Assembly (NCBI GenBank): GCA_019914945.1
Contig: CM034099.1
Span: 5,084,001-5,148,000 of the forward strand
Direction: 5' to 3'
DNA length: 64,000 nucleotides
Source of the DNA: Typha latifolia
Lineage: Eukaryota; Streptophyta; Magnoliopsida; Poales; Typhaceae
Both the position numbers and the translations under genes were made by a program. Under the pieces are notes generated by a model that saw nothing but the letters and a program-made list of their open reading frames with translations, ran no database searches and was not told where the DNA came from. Positions 50,404-63,218 of this stretch are shown here, piece after piece; within the stretch, counting starts at the first letter, position 1, and each line of letters opens with the position of its first letter.

Positions 50404-52905
50404 TTGCAGTCAGAATCTGCGAATGGCTTAAATACCACTCCAGCCGAAAGACACAACATACCACCGTCAGTCTTTCACTGCAACCGAGCACCGGATCTAT
50501 CACTCCATAGTGATGACGATGAGTGGGCAGATTATAAAGAACTAGCAACCCCACGACACCATCCTAAGGATGCTAGATTCAATCCAAGAGAAAGGAAACC
50601 CAACCGATATGAAGAAGAACGAGGCATTCGTGCAGGGACGGTTCACCTTCAACTTTCCACCCTTCAATGGAGGAGACCCACTCGATTGGGTTATCCGAGC
50701 AGAGCAGTTCGTCGAATACCAAAGAAAACCTAATGCCCAAAAGGTGTTATTAGCATCTTTCCATCTTGAAGACACCACCATTCGATGAAACCAGGCCACT
50801 CATCGAGCTTAACCCTATCGATTGTGGGAGGAGTTTGCTGACGCGATTTGCGTCCAATTTGGACCCTCCAGCTATGAGGATTTCTAGGCCGCTCTTACCA
50901 AGTTAACTCAAAGGACTATGGTGAGAACATATCAAGAAGAGTTCGAGCATGTTAGCAATCGAGTGTGGAGCTGGTCAGATTCTCAACTCAAGAGCAACTT
51001 CATTAGTGGCCTTCGACGGGACATTCAAGCCGAAGTGAAGGCCGCCCGACCAGCCACATTGTTGGATGCTTTTGCAACAACTCAGTTGATAGAAGAGAAG
51101 CTTCAAGAGCTGCGAATAGCGGCAAAAGGGGGCTGGAGCACCACGGAGTCTAGAGTAGTGCCTTGGCAAACAACAGCCACACATCTTGTGTCGGCGCCTC
51201 CACAGAGAGCAATGGGTGCAAGGATACCTCCACGATCACAACCAGAAGTGAGAGGACCTTCCCGAAGTTACCATGAGGACTTACTCTAGCCCAAGTCGAA
51301 GATAGAAGAGCAAAAGTGCTATGTTTTTACTGTGATGAGCGATTCACCCCCGGGCACAAATGTGTCCAACCGACAGCCACTGTGATGGTGTTGGATGAAT
51401 TAGAGGATGTGGAAGAAGAGAAGATAATGGAAGTTGAACTAGAGGATGTGGCGAAAGACCAAGAAGCAATGGAGGGCAGCAAGGAGATCCACGCCGAGAT
51501 ATCCATGCATGCCTACACTGGTGCAAATCTAGTATGAATGCAATGTTTTGGAGAACAATCGACTGAAACAAGTAACTAAATTAAAATATAGTAAGCAATA
51601 ACTGATAAGAAGTTAATTGATTAAAATGATCATTACTAGATGGAAGGAGAGAAAGCCACTCAGATAAGACAGTAACTTCCTCAACTCTCAAACATGTACA
51701 TTAATAGTAGAAAGACCTAAAATATGGTGTAAGGAAAGACTTTAGAGTTTATGTTTACCAATAAATGGAATAGTAGTGCTTTTACTTTGAAACCAAGTCC
51801 TCTTCATGTCCGGGCATCAAAAGATTCTCTTTCACTACTGGAATCTTCTGGACAGTAGCAGTAACCAACAAAAAAAAGTAGAGATTAAAGAAGGAGAGAG
51901 GTTTAGAGAGGAAGTAGAAGAGATTAGAGAAGAATCTTAAGACTGAGTATGAGAAAGGGGGAGAGAGAGAGAGAGAAAGAGAGAGAGAGAAGAAGAAGAA
52001 GAAGACCGTAGGAGAGAAAATGAGAGATTTTAAATAAATATTATTACAATCGTTCTTTGTATCTCATGCAATAACCCATAAATAGGTTAACAACTTTGAT
52101 TCTAGCTGATTCTAATAGAAACTTATTTCCTAATATGACTCTAATTGATCATCTTACCTAAATTGACTAACCCAATTTAGGTAATAACTCAATGCGGACA
52201 TCCCCCGCATATAGGCTTACCATATCTATCAATTGACTAATTCAATTGATTATTTGAATTAAAAATCAACTCAACAAATTAAATGTGAAAATAAGTTAAG
52301 CCTAATTAGATCAATTAGATCAAAATTGGCCTCAAGCAACTTTATTTTGGTCAAATTGAAGATGATGCCCACATCAACCTCGGACGTTGCGGGTCGATTC
52401 AGGGCAATTCCTTCACCTTGGATCTTCACCCATTGGCCTTACGAGGGGCTGACATAGTACTGGGGACGCAATGGATGCAAAGTTTTGAACCGGTGACCTT
52501 TGACTTCTCAAAGATGTGGATGGACTTCAAACGAAGTGGCAAGCGGGTGTGATTAGACGAAATTTGACCGCGGCTTGGAGTGCAACTTCAACCGATGGTG
52601 GGATTGCCAAAGGCACGGATGTCATGGACTTTTAATGCAACTAATTTAGGGTCAAGAAGGCCAGGCCAAGGAAGAAGTACCCACTGATTTGTCTGCCTCA
52701 CTAAAAGAATTCAGCGAGGTATTTGAGGAGCCACGCGGCATGCTGCCGGCTCAACCCTAAGACTACCACATTGAGATTACTCCCGGAGAGGAACTGGCTA
52801 ATGTGCGGCCCTACCAGTACCCATTTGTGCAAAAGGAGATCACAAGACTTGTCAAGGAGATGGTGGGCAACGAAATCATCCAACCGAGCCAAAGCTCTTA
52901 CTCTC
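50404..52905 (+). pseudogene. Truncated Ty3/gypsy gag-pol remnant
   Basis: A gag segment starts near 50630 with FNFPPFNGGDPLDWV and FVEYQRKP and continues at 50918-51120 with EFEHVSNRVWSW, FISGLRRDIQAEV and LLDAFATTQLIEEKL. A zinc knuckle-like CFYCDERFTPGHKC lies at about 51320. A protease/RT linker (about 52380-52560, ADIVLGTQWMQSFEPVTFDFS) and the start of reverse transcriptase (52783-52905, VRPYQYPFVQKEITRLVKEM) follow. Frames shift, and a foreign block (about 51535-52375) splits it. RT, RNase H and integrase beyond 52905 are missing. It lies between pieces of the left UGPase copy. Confidence 0.8.
51535..52375. repeat. Unclassified AT-rich insertion in the gypsy remnant
   Basis: About 840 bp without coding interrupts the gypsy gag-protease region. 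It includes a GA-rich run (about 51960-52010). It may be a solo LTR (right border CCCACATCAAC), but the ends are not certain. Confidence 0.35.
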
Positions 52906-53212
52906 TTATTCTTGGGATACCGACCACCTTCTCCCCCCTCTTCCTTCATCCAACAACACCTCGTGCAAACCCTACCTATTACCTGCGTCCACTCTATCAC
53001 CACCACTTGTCTTCTTCACCTCTCTCGTAATTCTGCCTATTTTTGCCCAAGCTACAATTTAAATATGTGAAGGGCGTATATACCAGAAACGTAGATTAAG
53101 AAGATATGAAACAAACTCATGTGGTTTCATAAATTTTTGGCTATGAGAGAACATTTGACGAATATTTTCCTCCGACTATGCGGAGTGTTTTCCTACACCC
53201 GATCTTGATCGA

Positions 53213-53995
53213 GTGCCACCTTTAACATCAGCCAAAATTTCTGGAGTAACCTAAGCAGCAATACAAAACTTGAATATGGCCTCATGGCATTCTAATTATC
53301 AAGTGCAATGAAAGAGCTAAATACCTCCATACAGTATTCATTCTGGCTGTGGATCAAATGATTTAGGATCTCTGAGTTAGCCAGTCAAGGATATGACATG
53401 TGACTTAAAAAAAATCCACAAACCACACTTCAACCAGGGAAGAAGTACATAAAAGTAGATGTAAACCACATAAGGATACTAATGCCAACAATAGCACCTA
53501 AGTTGTCTGAGTTCGCAATGGAGACATACTACCTTGCCCAGTGGAGACATACTCCTTGCCCTGAAAGGAGATAAATAGAGTCTTAGATGATTAGATCAAT
53601 AACTATGCACTATGCAAAGAAATATATTAAAATTTAAAAGATTCAAACTTAAAATTTAGAAATGAATGAAACTAAAATTTAGAAATGAATGAAACTATAA
53701 CATAGCTTGCATAACTGTTATATTCTTTTCCAATGGTAACCTAAGATAGCAAGGCATCAAGCTTTCCGCTGTTCATTAAGGATGGGAATACATCAAACAG
53801 AAGACAGAGTAAGATCTCAAAATACTTTGTCTCATTCAGGTAGAAATGCTATGAGAGGGAAAGAAACCCAAAATTGATTGGAGAAACTAGAATAGATATG
53901 ATAGCGCTAATGACAGAAAACTTGCCCAAAAAAGAGCTGAATGAAAGAAAAGTCATATAAGTGATCCCAAAATGCTTCTAATGCAGCAATTAAAA
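53213..53995 (-). pseudogene. UGP: UGPase middle exons, left copy
   Basis: Exon remnants on the minus strand: about 53741-53800 (FPSLMNSGKLDALLS then TAG), 53480-53560 (GKEYVS), 53325-53371 (ILNHLIHSQNEYCME) and 53213-53250 (VTPEILADVKGGT, cut off). Compared with the right copy, the YPPGHG part is deleted between short TGA repeats. The GKEYVS exon also carries a 23 bp tandem duplication that shifts the frame. In the last codon before the first listed intron, where UGPases have Gln, both copies read TAG. The exon with LISYEGRVQ is truncated at 53213. The segment is clearly non-functional and is the inverted repeat partner of 61947-62729. Confidence 0.8.
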
Positions 53996-56711
53996 TATGA
54001 TCAGTTGTTCCTTTCTCTACTGCGTGCATGTTGAAATATATACCAGTTCTGAAGATAATTTAGAATATGTACTAATTTATAGTGAGTCTACATAAAGAAC
54101 TATAAACCTGCTAAAAATCAACCTAATGTACTGATCCTTGTAGTACCAAAGACTACTCATTTAGGCAATCCTATAGATGTTAATAAATTGAGCCAATGAT
54201 GGATTAAGATACATAAGAAGTTTGAAAGAATACCTTGAACAAGGATGTAAATGTGATCAAAATTATTTTATACAATATGTTATCCAACAATGAAAATGAA
54301 ATGTTGCACCACGGAACATTATTGAGTCAAAATCATTGGAAGCAACTTACCAGCCAGTCAGAAAATGCCACTAAAAGTGGTCAAAATGCCACTATAGATT
54401 AATATCGGCGTTTAACAAAATGCCACTTAAAGCCGTGTCGGTGTTGGTCAATACCAGCGTTTTCATTATATTCAATGGCATATAATGTGCCGACGAAAGT
54501 TATAAACAATGACATTTACATTACTTTTCATGGCATTTTCGACTGTCGGTGAAAGGTTTTGCCGACAATCAGCAAAAATGCTGATAAATATCTTAACAAT
54601 TAGTGGCATTTCACCGATTGCCGGTAAATATATAGTGGCATTTTATAAATGCCGGTGTAGATATAATTCGTGGCATTTAATCAAATGCCGATAAACAACC
54701 AATAATTAGTGTCTTTTTTATAAATTCCGGTGTAGATTTTCTATTACTTTTATAAGCTTTAGTGGCATTTACAAAAATGCCACTAAAACTGATTGGCATG
54801 TTTATATTATTATTTTTCATTTTTGTGGCACTATAATTATGCTGAAATCAAATATTTTGGGGCATACTGCAATCAAAATACTAGTACCAACAAAATTTTA
54901 TATCTATATAAAAAAGACAGCCATATAAACAAGTTTGCAAATGTAATATCTTTCATAAAATTTTCAAAGAAAGATGCAAGTATATGTACATATCCACAAC
55001 TATCCAGAAAAGTTAAGTATATAATCATACACTTAAACATGAGATAATGTTTACAACCATCCGAAAGTGATTATATACGAAAAGAAAGTAATTCTAAGAC
55101 ATTACAAGGTTCTTAATATAAAAGATGAAACACCCAATACATCCAAAATTTGCTACTGTTTTCCACTTCATCATAAGTTGACCTGAAAATTAAAGTAAAA
55201 TTAATAGATCAATAAAAAAAATTACAGTAAACCTACATAGTAAAAAAAATTTACCAAGTAAGGAGGTCAGCTATCGTTTTGCAGCAGCACCTCCAACCGG
55301 ACACGATTTATATTAACATGATTCTAAAGTTAGAAGTTATTCTGAAAATAAAGTTGCTGGAAAATAGTGTGAGAAAGAGAATCGGAGGTTATCAAGAATT
55401 ACTGCATTTTGAGAAAATTCATGACAAATATACAATATATGACAGATAATTAAAAAAAGATAGCATCGAACTAAAACTTTCTGGTGAGCCAGAGTAATAA
55501 AAAAAATGCCACAAATCGAAGACCAAGACTTACGTGTATCAAGTATTTTTGCATATTGCTCTAAAACTTTTAATCCATTCTGTAACTCATCTCCTTTTTC
55601 TGTCAATAGAGTTAAAACAAGTCAATTGCAGAACAAAAAATTTCCTTCTAATGCAAGCAAAAAAATCACATATTCATCATGTGGTCCAAAAGGTGAAATG
55701 GACCCTGATATTATACTGAAGCAACTGAAGAAATAAAGTCAGGAGGAGAATGACCACAAGTATTTACTGCAGGCTCTTGGAAAGAATAAGAGGCATTTAT
55801 CTCCTTTGGGTACTTGGGACTTGGAAGCAAGAATGCCAAAGCCTTGTCCTATGTCACGCTAAACCTGATACTAAATAGAAATACACTTCTATCCATCAGT
55901 TATACATACAAAATATATGATGAGCCCAAAAAACTAAGATACGATAAGTTGACTATATTCAACTATACCTTGAAGGCATCCTCATTGAGAATGTTTTGCT
56001 AATTACATTATGTTGTAGGTGGATATTGGTATATATTCATTTATAAAAGACTATGTACAACTTCTTGAAGGAAAAGGAAAATTCTGAAAGAACTTATAGC
56101 AATAATATGGCAAATCTTGGTTGAATTTTGAGGTAATTGGCACAAGTATAATTAGGCAAATCGTCATCAACTGATATAGATGCCTTAGCCCCATCAGATG
56201 GGGTGTTTGACACCACTGAATGACTTGCCGATTAACAGATTTATATGTGATTCGAATCTATCAAAATCCTCAGATAAAAACGAGGAGGCGCGGGGTTCTT
56301 ATAAGGCACCATCATTCATCAGTCGGGGTCTAGATCTTCTTATAAGGCACCATCATTCATCAGTCGGGGTCTAGATCTTACACCACTCGATCTGCTCCGC
56401 ATCTCCACTTCAAGCCAGATTTCTCGTTTTCACTATCAAGAAGAGGAAAAATATCACTCAGGGTCTAGATCTTACACTACTCTATTTATTTATTTTTTAT
56501 TATTTTATTATTTTTATTTTTTTAGTTTTGTTTTTTTGACGGGTTAGTTTTTACCGGCATTTCTTAAATGCCGGTATTATTCTATGATATTCCAACATTT
56601 ATAATTCCGGTAAAACTATGATACAATGACATATCATCTAAAATTTGTGGTAATTAATAAAATGTCACCATTGTTCGCTCAATATGAACTCATTTATATT
56701 ATTTTAAATTT
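53996..56711. mobile_element. Insertion with GTGGCATTT/AAATGCC subterminal repeats
   Basis: This 2.7 kb block interrupts the left arm of the inverted duplication and has no counterpart in the right arm. Its left part (54355-54800) contains many direct and inverted copies of AGTGGCATTT and AAATGCCGGT; a few recur at 56555-56660. Such subterminal arrays are typical of CACTA-type transposons, but the CACTA ends were not found. A 41 bp unit occurs twice in tandem at 56296-56377. No transposase was recognised. Confidence 0.45.
56296..56377 (+). repeat. 41 bp perfect tandem duplication
   Basis: The unit begins TTCTTATAAGGCACC and ends GGGTCTAGATC. A third partial copy of its end (GGGTCTAGATCTTACAC) lies at about 56460. 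Confidence 0.9.
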
Positions 56712-57136
56712 TTACGTTTTCTCTCTCTATCTTGATGTAAAGATCTGTGGGTCTGTTTGCTGTGTGGAACGGGAGCGTGATGTAATATTTTGACTCTGAA
56801 ATGGAAAATTTGGAAATTATTAAAACGCTTCACCTCATTCCAAATTTGGAAATTTTGGAACGGGGTCTGTTTCCTACATCTAACACGAGGAAAGGACCAC
56901 CTGAAAGCACGACCAAATGCACATTAAAACCAATATCTTGCAGCTGTTACCAATAGAAGCCAACAAGGTCTACGTGATGCCCAACCCCAGTTTACCCTTC
57001 AGTTATATTTACATTAATTAAGGTGGGGAATTAGCGAATTAACCAAGCCGCCCACCATCATCCTCTGCAACAACTTCCCTGCCTTCCCATCTCCAACGCC
57101 ACCATCCTCATCGGCATCCTAACACACGACGACCTC
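56711..57136 (+). pseudogene. Truncated 5' copy of the GT31 galactosyltransferase
   Basis: It is inverted relative to 61085-61546 and matches the 5' flank (TTAAAACGCTTCACCTCATT, ACATCTAACACGAGGAAAGG, AAGGTGGGGAATTA). It also matches a piece of coding sequence (CATCCTCATCGGCATCCTAA). The start codon and membrane-anchor region are deleted, as is the proline-rich linker. It breaks off at GACGACCTC and runs straight into the GATATT satellite. Confidence 0.85.
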
Positions 57137-60100
57137 GATATTAATACTGATATTGATATCAATATCGATATCAATATCAATACTTATATTAAGATCGATA
57201 TCAATATTAATATCGATACCAATAGCGATACTGATATTAATACTGATACTGATATTGATATTAATATCAATACCTATATTGAGATTAATATTGATATCGA
57301 TATCGATACCGATACCAAAACAAATACTAATATCGATACTAATACCGATACCAATACCGATATCAATATCGATACCAATATCAATAACGATATCAATATC
57401 AATACTAATATTGATATCGATATTAATACTCATATTAATATTGTTATCGATATCAATATCAATATTTATATTAAGATCGATACTGATACTAATACTAATA
57501 TCGATATCAATGTTGATATCAACACTGATATCAATATTGATATTAATACTGATATTAATATCGATATCGATATCAATACCAATATCAATATCGATATTGG
57601 TATCGATGTCGATTTCAGAATCGATATAGATGTCGATATCGGTATCAATTTCATTTTCTAAACCCTATGAAAATAATAATAATAACCCTAAACCTTAGAA
57701 AATCCATAATAAAAACCCTAACCCTAAAAAAAGCCAAAACCCAAATAAAACCCTGATAAGACCCAAACCCTAATATGGACATATATAAACATTAAATCTA
57801 TATCGATATTCATATTGATATCAATACCAATACCGATATTGATATCAATATCGATGTTGATATCGATACTAATATGGCCATATATAAACATTAAATCGAT
57901 ATCGATATCGATATCAATACCAATACCAATACCAATACCGATATCGCTATTGATATTGATACTAATATCGATATTAATATCGATATCGATATCAATATCA
58001 ATACCGATATTGATATAGATATTGATACCAATATCGATATCAATATTGATATCGATATCGATACAGATACCAATACCGATATTAATATCAATACCGATAC
58101 CGATATTGATACCGATATCAATATCGATATTGAAATACCGATATCAATATTGATATCGATATCGATATTGCTATCGATATCAATACTTATATTGAGATTG
58201 ATACCGATACCAATACCAATATTGATATCGATATTGAGATCGATATCGATATCGATATTAATACCTATATTGAGATTGATACTGATACTAATACCGATAT
58301 CGATATGAATATCAATATCGATATTAATACTGATATCGATATCGATATCAATACTTATATTGAGATCAATACCGATATCGATATGGATATCGATACCGAT
58401 ATTAATATTGATACCGATATCGATATTGATATTGAGATCGATACTAATATTGATGTTGATTTCAATGTCAATATCGGTATTGATGTCGATATCGGTATCG
58501 ATATTGATGTCAATTTCGGTATCGATATCAATGTCGATATCAGTATTGATTTTGATATCGATATCGAAATCAAAACCTGCACCGATATTGACATCATAAT
58601 CGATATTGATATCGACATCAATACCGATATTGACATTGAAATCGAAATTGAAATCAAAACCGATATCGATATTGATTTCGCTTTTTGGACCCTATGAAAA
58701 CAATAAAAAAAACCCTAAACAAAAAAAACCCTAATAAAAACCCTAAACCTAAAAAAAGCCAAAACCCAAATAAAACCCTAATAAGATCCAAACCCTAATA
58801 AGGTCATATATAAACATTAAATCGGACCAGATTTGGAACGATCCGTCCATTGGATGATTATGAAAATTTATGGAGGTAGCCTCGTGAGTTAGAATTCTAA
58901 TGGCTCTAGTTTTACCTAAATCGGACGTCGAGATGGAAAGATAAAAATAAAATAGTGGAGATAGATCAGAGAGGGCAGAACGGTAAATTCTGACGTTGTG
59001 GCGGTTGTCGGGGGGTGGTGGACGGCCATGTAGTGGGTGGCTGTTGGAGGTAGGAGGTGGCTAGGGTTTGAAAGCTTGAAGGGAATTTACGGTTATGATC
59101 TACTCCTATGAAAATAAAGACAATCCAACGGTTAATATAAAAAGATAAGGACGAGAATAATAACTGGCTAAACTCAGAATTCTCTCAATGATGATTCCAT
59201 TCATCCAATTATCAATACATGTCCACTCCTATTTATAGAAGTAAAATTCCATAGCGGATCGGATCCACATGCAGATTATCTGATTTATTTGAAATTTAAA
59301 CAACAAGATAAAGCTAGCTAACTAACTAAATCAGTCGTCTTTATCTTTCACGGATTAATCCTTCGTTTCGCAATAGATAGATTCTGAATCTGTAGAAGTC
59401 GTGAATACAAAAGTTGTAGATATGGAGGTTGGAGATCTTATCCAGTTGGTTTGATATTATTTTGACATCTGTAGAATATTCTGTGAATATTTTCCCGAAA
59501 CTACTCATAGCTAGATTTATCTAATTAAATAAAATTCTAACCTTCCAACTAAACCAAATAAGCAAATAAGATAATTAGACTCAATCCATTGAGTCCAATC
59601 TCTCCTTGATGTGATCCGATCTGACTCGGTTCGCATCACAAAACCTGCACCGATATTAATATCATAATCGATATTGATATCGACATCAATACCACATTGA
59701 AATCGAAATCGAAATCGAAATCAAAACCGATATCGATATTGATTTTGTTTTTTGGACCTTATGAAAACAATAAAAAAAACCCTAAACAAAAAAACCCTAA
59801 TAAAAACCCTAAACCTAAAAAAAGCCAAAACCTAAATAAAACCCTAATAAGATCCAAACCCTAATAAGGTCATATATAAACATTAAATCGATGTCAATAT
59901 CAATATCAAAATCAAAATTAATATCAATTTCGAAATCAAAATCAAAATCGAAATAGAAATTGATATCGATACCGATACCAATATTGAAACCAATACCAAT
60001 ATCGATATCATAATCGATATCTAAATCGAAATCAAAATTAATATCAATATCGAAATCAAAATTAATATCAATATCGAAATCAAAATCGATATCGATATAG

Positions 60101-60275
60101 TTTTTCGTTTTCTAAACCCTATGAAAACAATAATAAAAACCCTAAACCTAAAAAAAATCCCTAATAAAACCCTAATAAGGCCGTATATAAATATTAAATC
60201 GATGTCAATATCAAAATCGAAATCAATATCAATATCGGTATTGATTTCGATCTCGAATTGGAATCAAAATTAAAC
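57137..60275. repeat. GATATC-type simple-sequence satellite with ACCCTAA-rich spacers
   Basis: Blocks of degenerate 6 bp units (GATATC, AATATC, GATACC, GATATT) fill about 57137-57650, 57800-58685, 59645-59755, 59890-60110 and 60205-60275. They are separated by four similar spacers of the form CTATGAAAAcaataa, then ACCCTAA/AACCCTAAT runs, then CATATATAAACATTAAATC (about 57655-57795, 58690-58820, 59757-59888, 60115-60200). A 250 bp stretch (58571-58821) recurs at 59639-59888 around an LTR copy. GATATC is its own reverse complement, so long Ile/Ser/Asp open frames appear on both strands without coding meaning. Confidence 0.92.
58822..59638 (-). repeat. LTR copy inside the satellite
   Basis: On the minus strand it runs from TGATGCGAACCGAGTCAG at 59638 to CCAAATCTGGTC at 58822, with a TATAAATAGGAGTGG-like block. 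It matches the copies at 37854-38796 and 48759-49270. The 250 bp satellite segments on both sides are duplicated, so the array was probably rearranged after insertion. Confidence 0.7.
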
Positions 60276-60390
60276 TTTTAATTCCTATGCACGAGAGTGT
60301 TCACCAATCTCTACGTCTATCTGAATTAAGTCATCAGCAACATGTTTCTGCTTATGTCTCCTGATCCTCCGTTTGATCAAATGAACAGCA

Positions 60391-61290
60391 TCACTCAATG
60401 AAGTACAACTTTGAGGGCTTAAGCTTCTTGGTCACATTAAAGAACCGCAGCACATGCAACCACATATCCCATCTCTTGAGCCGGTGCACTGCCACCGTCT
60501 CCGGTATGAGCTCGTGCGAGCACTGGCCATTCGTCCCCGGGTAGTCGTACATCCCGGGCTTCTCTGTTACCCGGTTCCTCGCCTTCCTCCCCAATGTCAG
60601 CCACTTCCCGACCAACTTATCCTCCGGCCCGACCTTGTCGTTCGCCGTGATCTCGGACGTCGCAATCCATTCCACGAGATCCCACGATAGCACGAACCCC
60701 ATGCCGGACATGTACTCGATGAACGGATCATAGCTCTTGCAGGGAATGACGGATCCGTAATAAAGGTCCGACCTAGCCAATGGCTTCAGTGACGAGGCGA
60801 GAGGCTCGAGGCGTATGAATACGTCGTCGTCAGCCTTCATGACGTAGTCGTAGCGGCGAGGAAGGATGACAGGCAGGGAGGAGAAGAAGGTGTACGTCTT
60901 ACCATTGTTCATGTTCTCGGTGCAGTTGAGGATGATGATGTCGTCGAAGCGGAGGATCTCTAACGCGACGAGGAGTCGCTGCTTCTCCTTGGTGAGGCGG
61001 CAAAAAACGAACTTAACGTGAATCTCGTCCGAGGGGGAGGACTGCGCACCGTAGATGAGACGGAGGAATTGGCGGCGGTCATAGAGGTCCGCGCGTGTTA
61101 GGATGCCGATGAGGATGCTGAGGTTTCGCGAGGGAGGCGGAGGCGGAGGCGACGGCGTCGGAGATGGGAGGGCACGGAGGTTGTTGTAGAGCATGATGGT
61201 TGTCGGCTTGAGGCGGAGGCAGAGAAAGAGAGACAGGGAGAGGGGGAAGAGTAGCAGAAGCTTTTGCCCTCTCATTGGGTCTAGCTCCAT
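60391..61290 (-). CDS. GT31 beta-1,3-galactosyltransferase-like protein, intronless
   Basis: A single open frame of 299 residues. An N-terminal hydrophobic segment at about residues 11-26 (LLLLFPLSLSLFLCL) fits a type II Golgi signal anchor, followed by a proline-rich stem (42-53). The Galactosyl_T domain shows NLSILIGILTRADLYDRR, VKFVFC, FDDIIILNCTENMNNGKTY and the metal-binding DDD motif in MKADDDVFIR (Asp154-156). YGSVIPC, EYMSGMGFVLSWDL and GPEDKLVGKWL with a catalytic-type acidic ED follow. Possible N-glycosylation sites are NCT (122) and NVT (285). The likely role is adding galactose to glycoprotein or arabinogalactan glycans; the acceptor cannot be told. The gene is GC-rich, looks intact, and stands head to head with a UGPase remnant about 0.5 kb away. 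Satellite DNA begins about 115 bp beyond its stop. Confidence 0.85.
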   Translation of the reverse strand: MELDPMRGQKLLLLFPLSLSLFLCLRLKPTTIMLYNNLRALPSPTPSPPPPPPSRNLSILIGILTRADLYDRRQFLRLIYGAQSSPSDEIHVKFVFCRLTKEKQRLLVALEILRFDDIIILNCTENMNNGKTYTFFSSLPVILPRRYDYVMKADDDVFIRLEPLASSLKPLARSDLYYGSVIPCKSYDPFIEYMSGMGFVLSWDLVEWIATSEITANDKVGPEDKLVGKWLTLGRKARNRVTEKPGMYDYPGTNGQCSHELIPETVAVHRLKRWDMWLHVLRFFNVTKKLKPSKLYFIE

Positions 61291-61795
61291 GGAGCTTGGT
61301 TAATTCGTTAATTCCCCACCTTAATGTAAATATAACTGAGGGTAAATTGGCATCACGCAGACCTCGTTGGCTTCTATTGGTAACTGCTAATGTGCATTTC
61401 GTCATGCTTTCAGGTGGCCCTTTCCTCGTGTTAGATGTAGGAAACAGACCTGTTCGAAAATTTCCAAATTTGGAATGAGGTGAAGCGTTTTAATAATTTC
61501 CAAATTTTCCATTTCAAACCCACAGATATAGAGAGAAAACGTAACCCTACCTGCCGAACGGATAACGTTCTCGAAGAAGATCTTAAGCACCCCGCGTCTC
61601 GTCGTAGATGAGCCCACTGATCCGCTTCACCTGCCCCTTCGCACGTGGTATGAAGCCCCACCCCAAATCTAATGGACATCGAGCTACATAATTAATTATT
61701 AGATTTCTTTCTTTTGGTAATTATTTTTTTCTTGATTCCGTTCTTTATTTCTTCTCTCGAATTCACTTCTCTCCTTCAGTTAATCACAATCTCCA
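61291..61795. promoter_or_regulatory. Shared divergent promoter region of GT31 and UGPase copies
   Basis: About 505 bp separate the GT31 start (minus) from the UGPase exon 1 ATG (plus), so both would be driven from here. Most of it (to 61546) is duplicated inverted at 56711-57000. A 43 bp stretch (61421-61463) is repeated inverted at 61901-61943, inside the broken end of UGPase exon 1. No specific transcription-factor site is claimed. Confidence 0.5.

Positions 61796-63218
<1,423 letters not shown>

Noticed and set aside
57119..58697. Long open frames of Ile-Ser or Asp-Ile repeats on both strands
   Set aside because: They are translations of the GATATC-type satellite; any 6 bp repeat without a stop gives long frames, and no splice or start context supports them.
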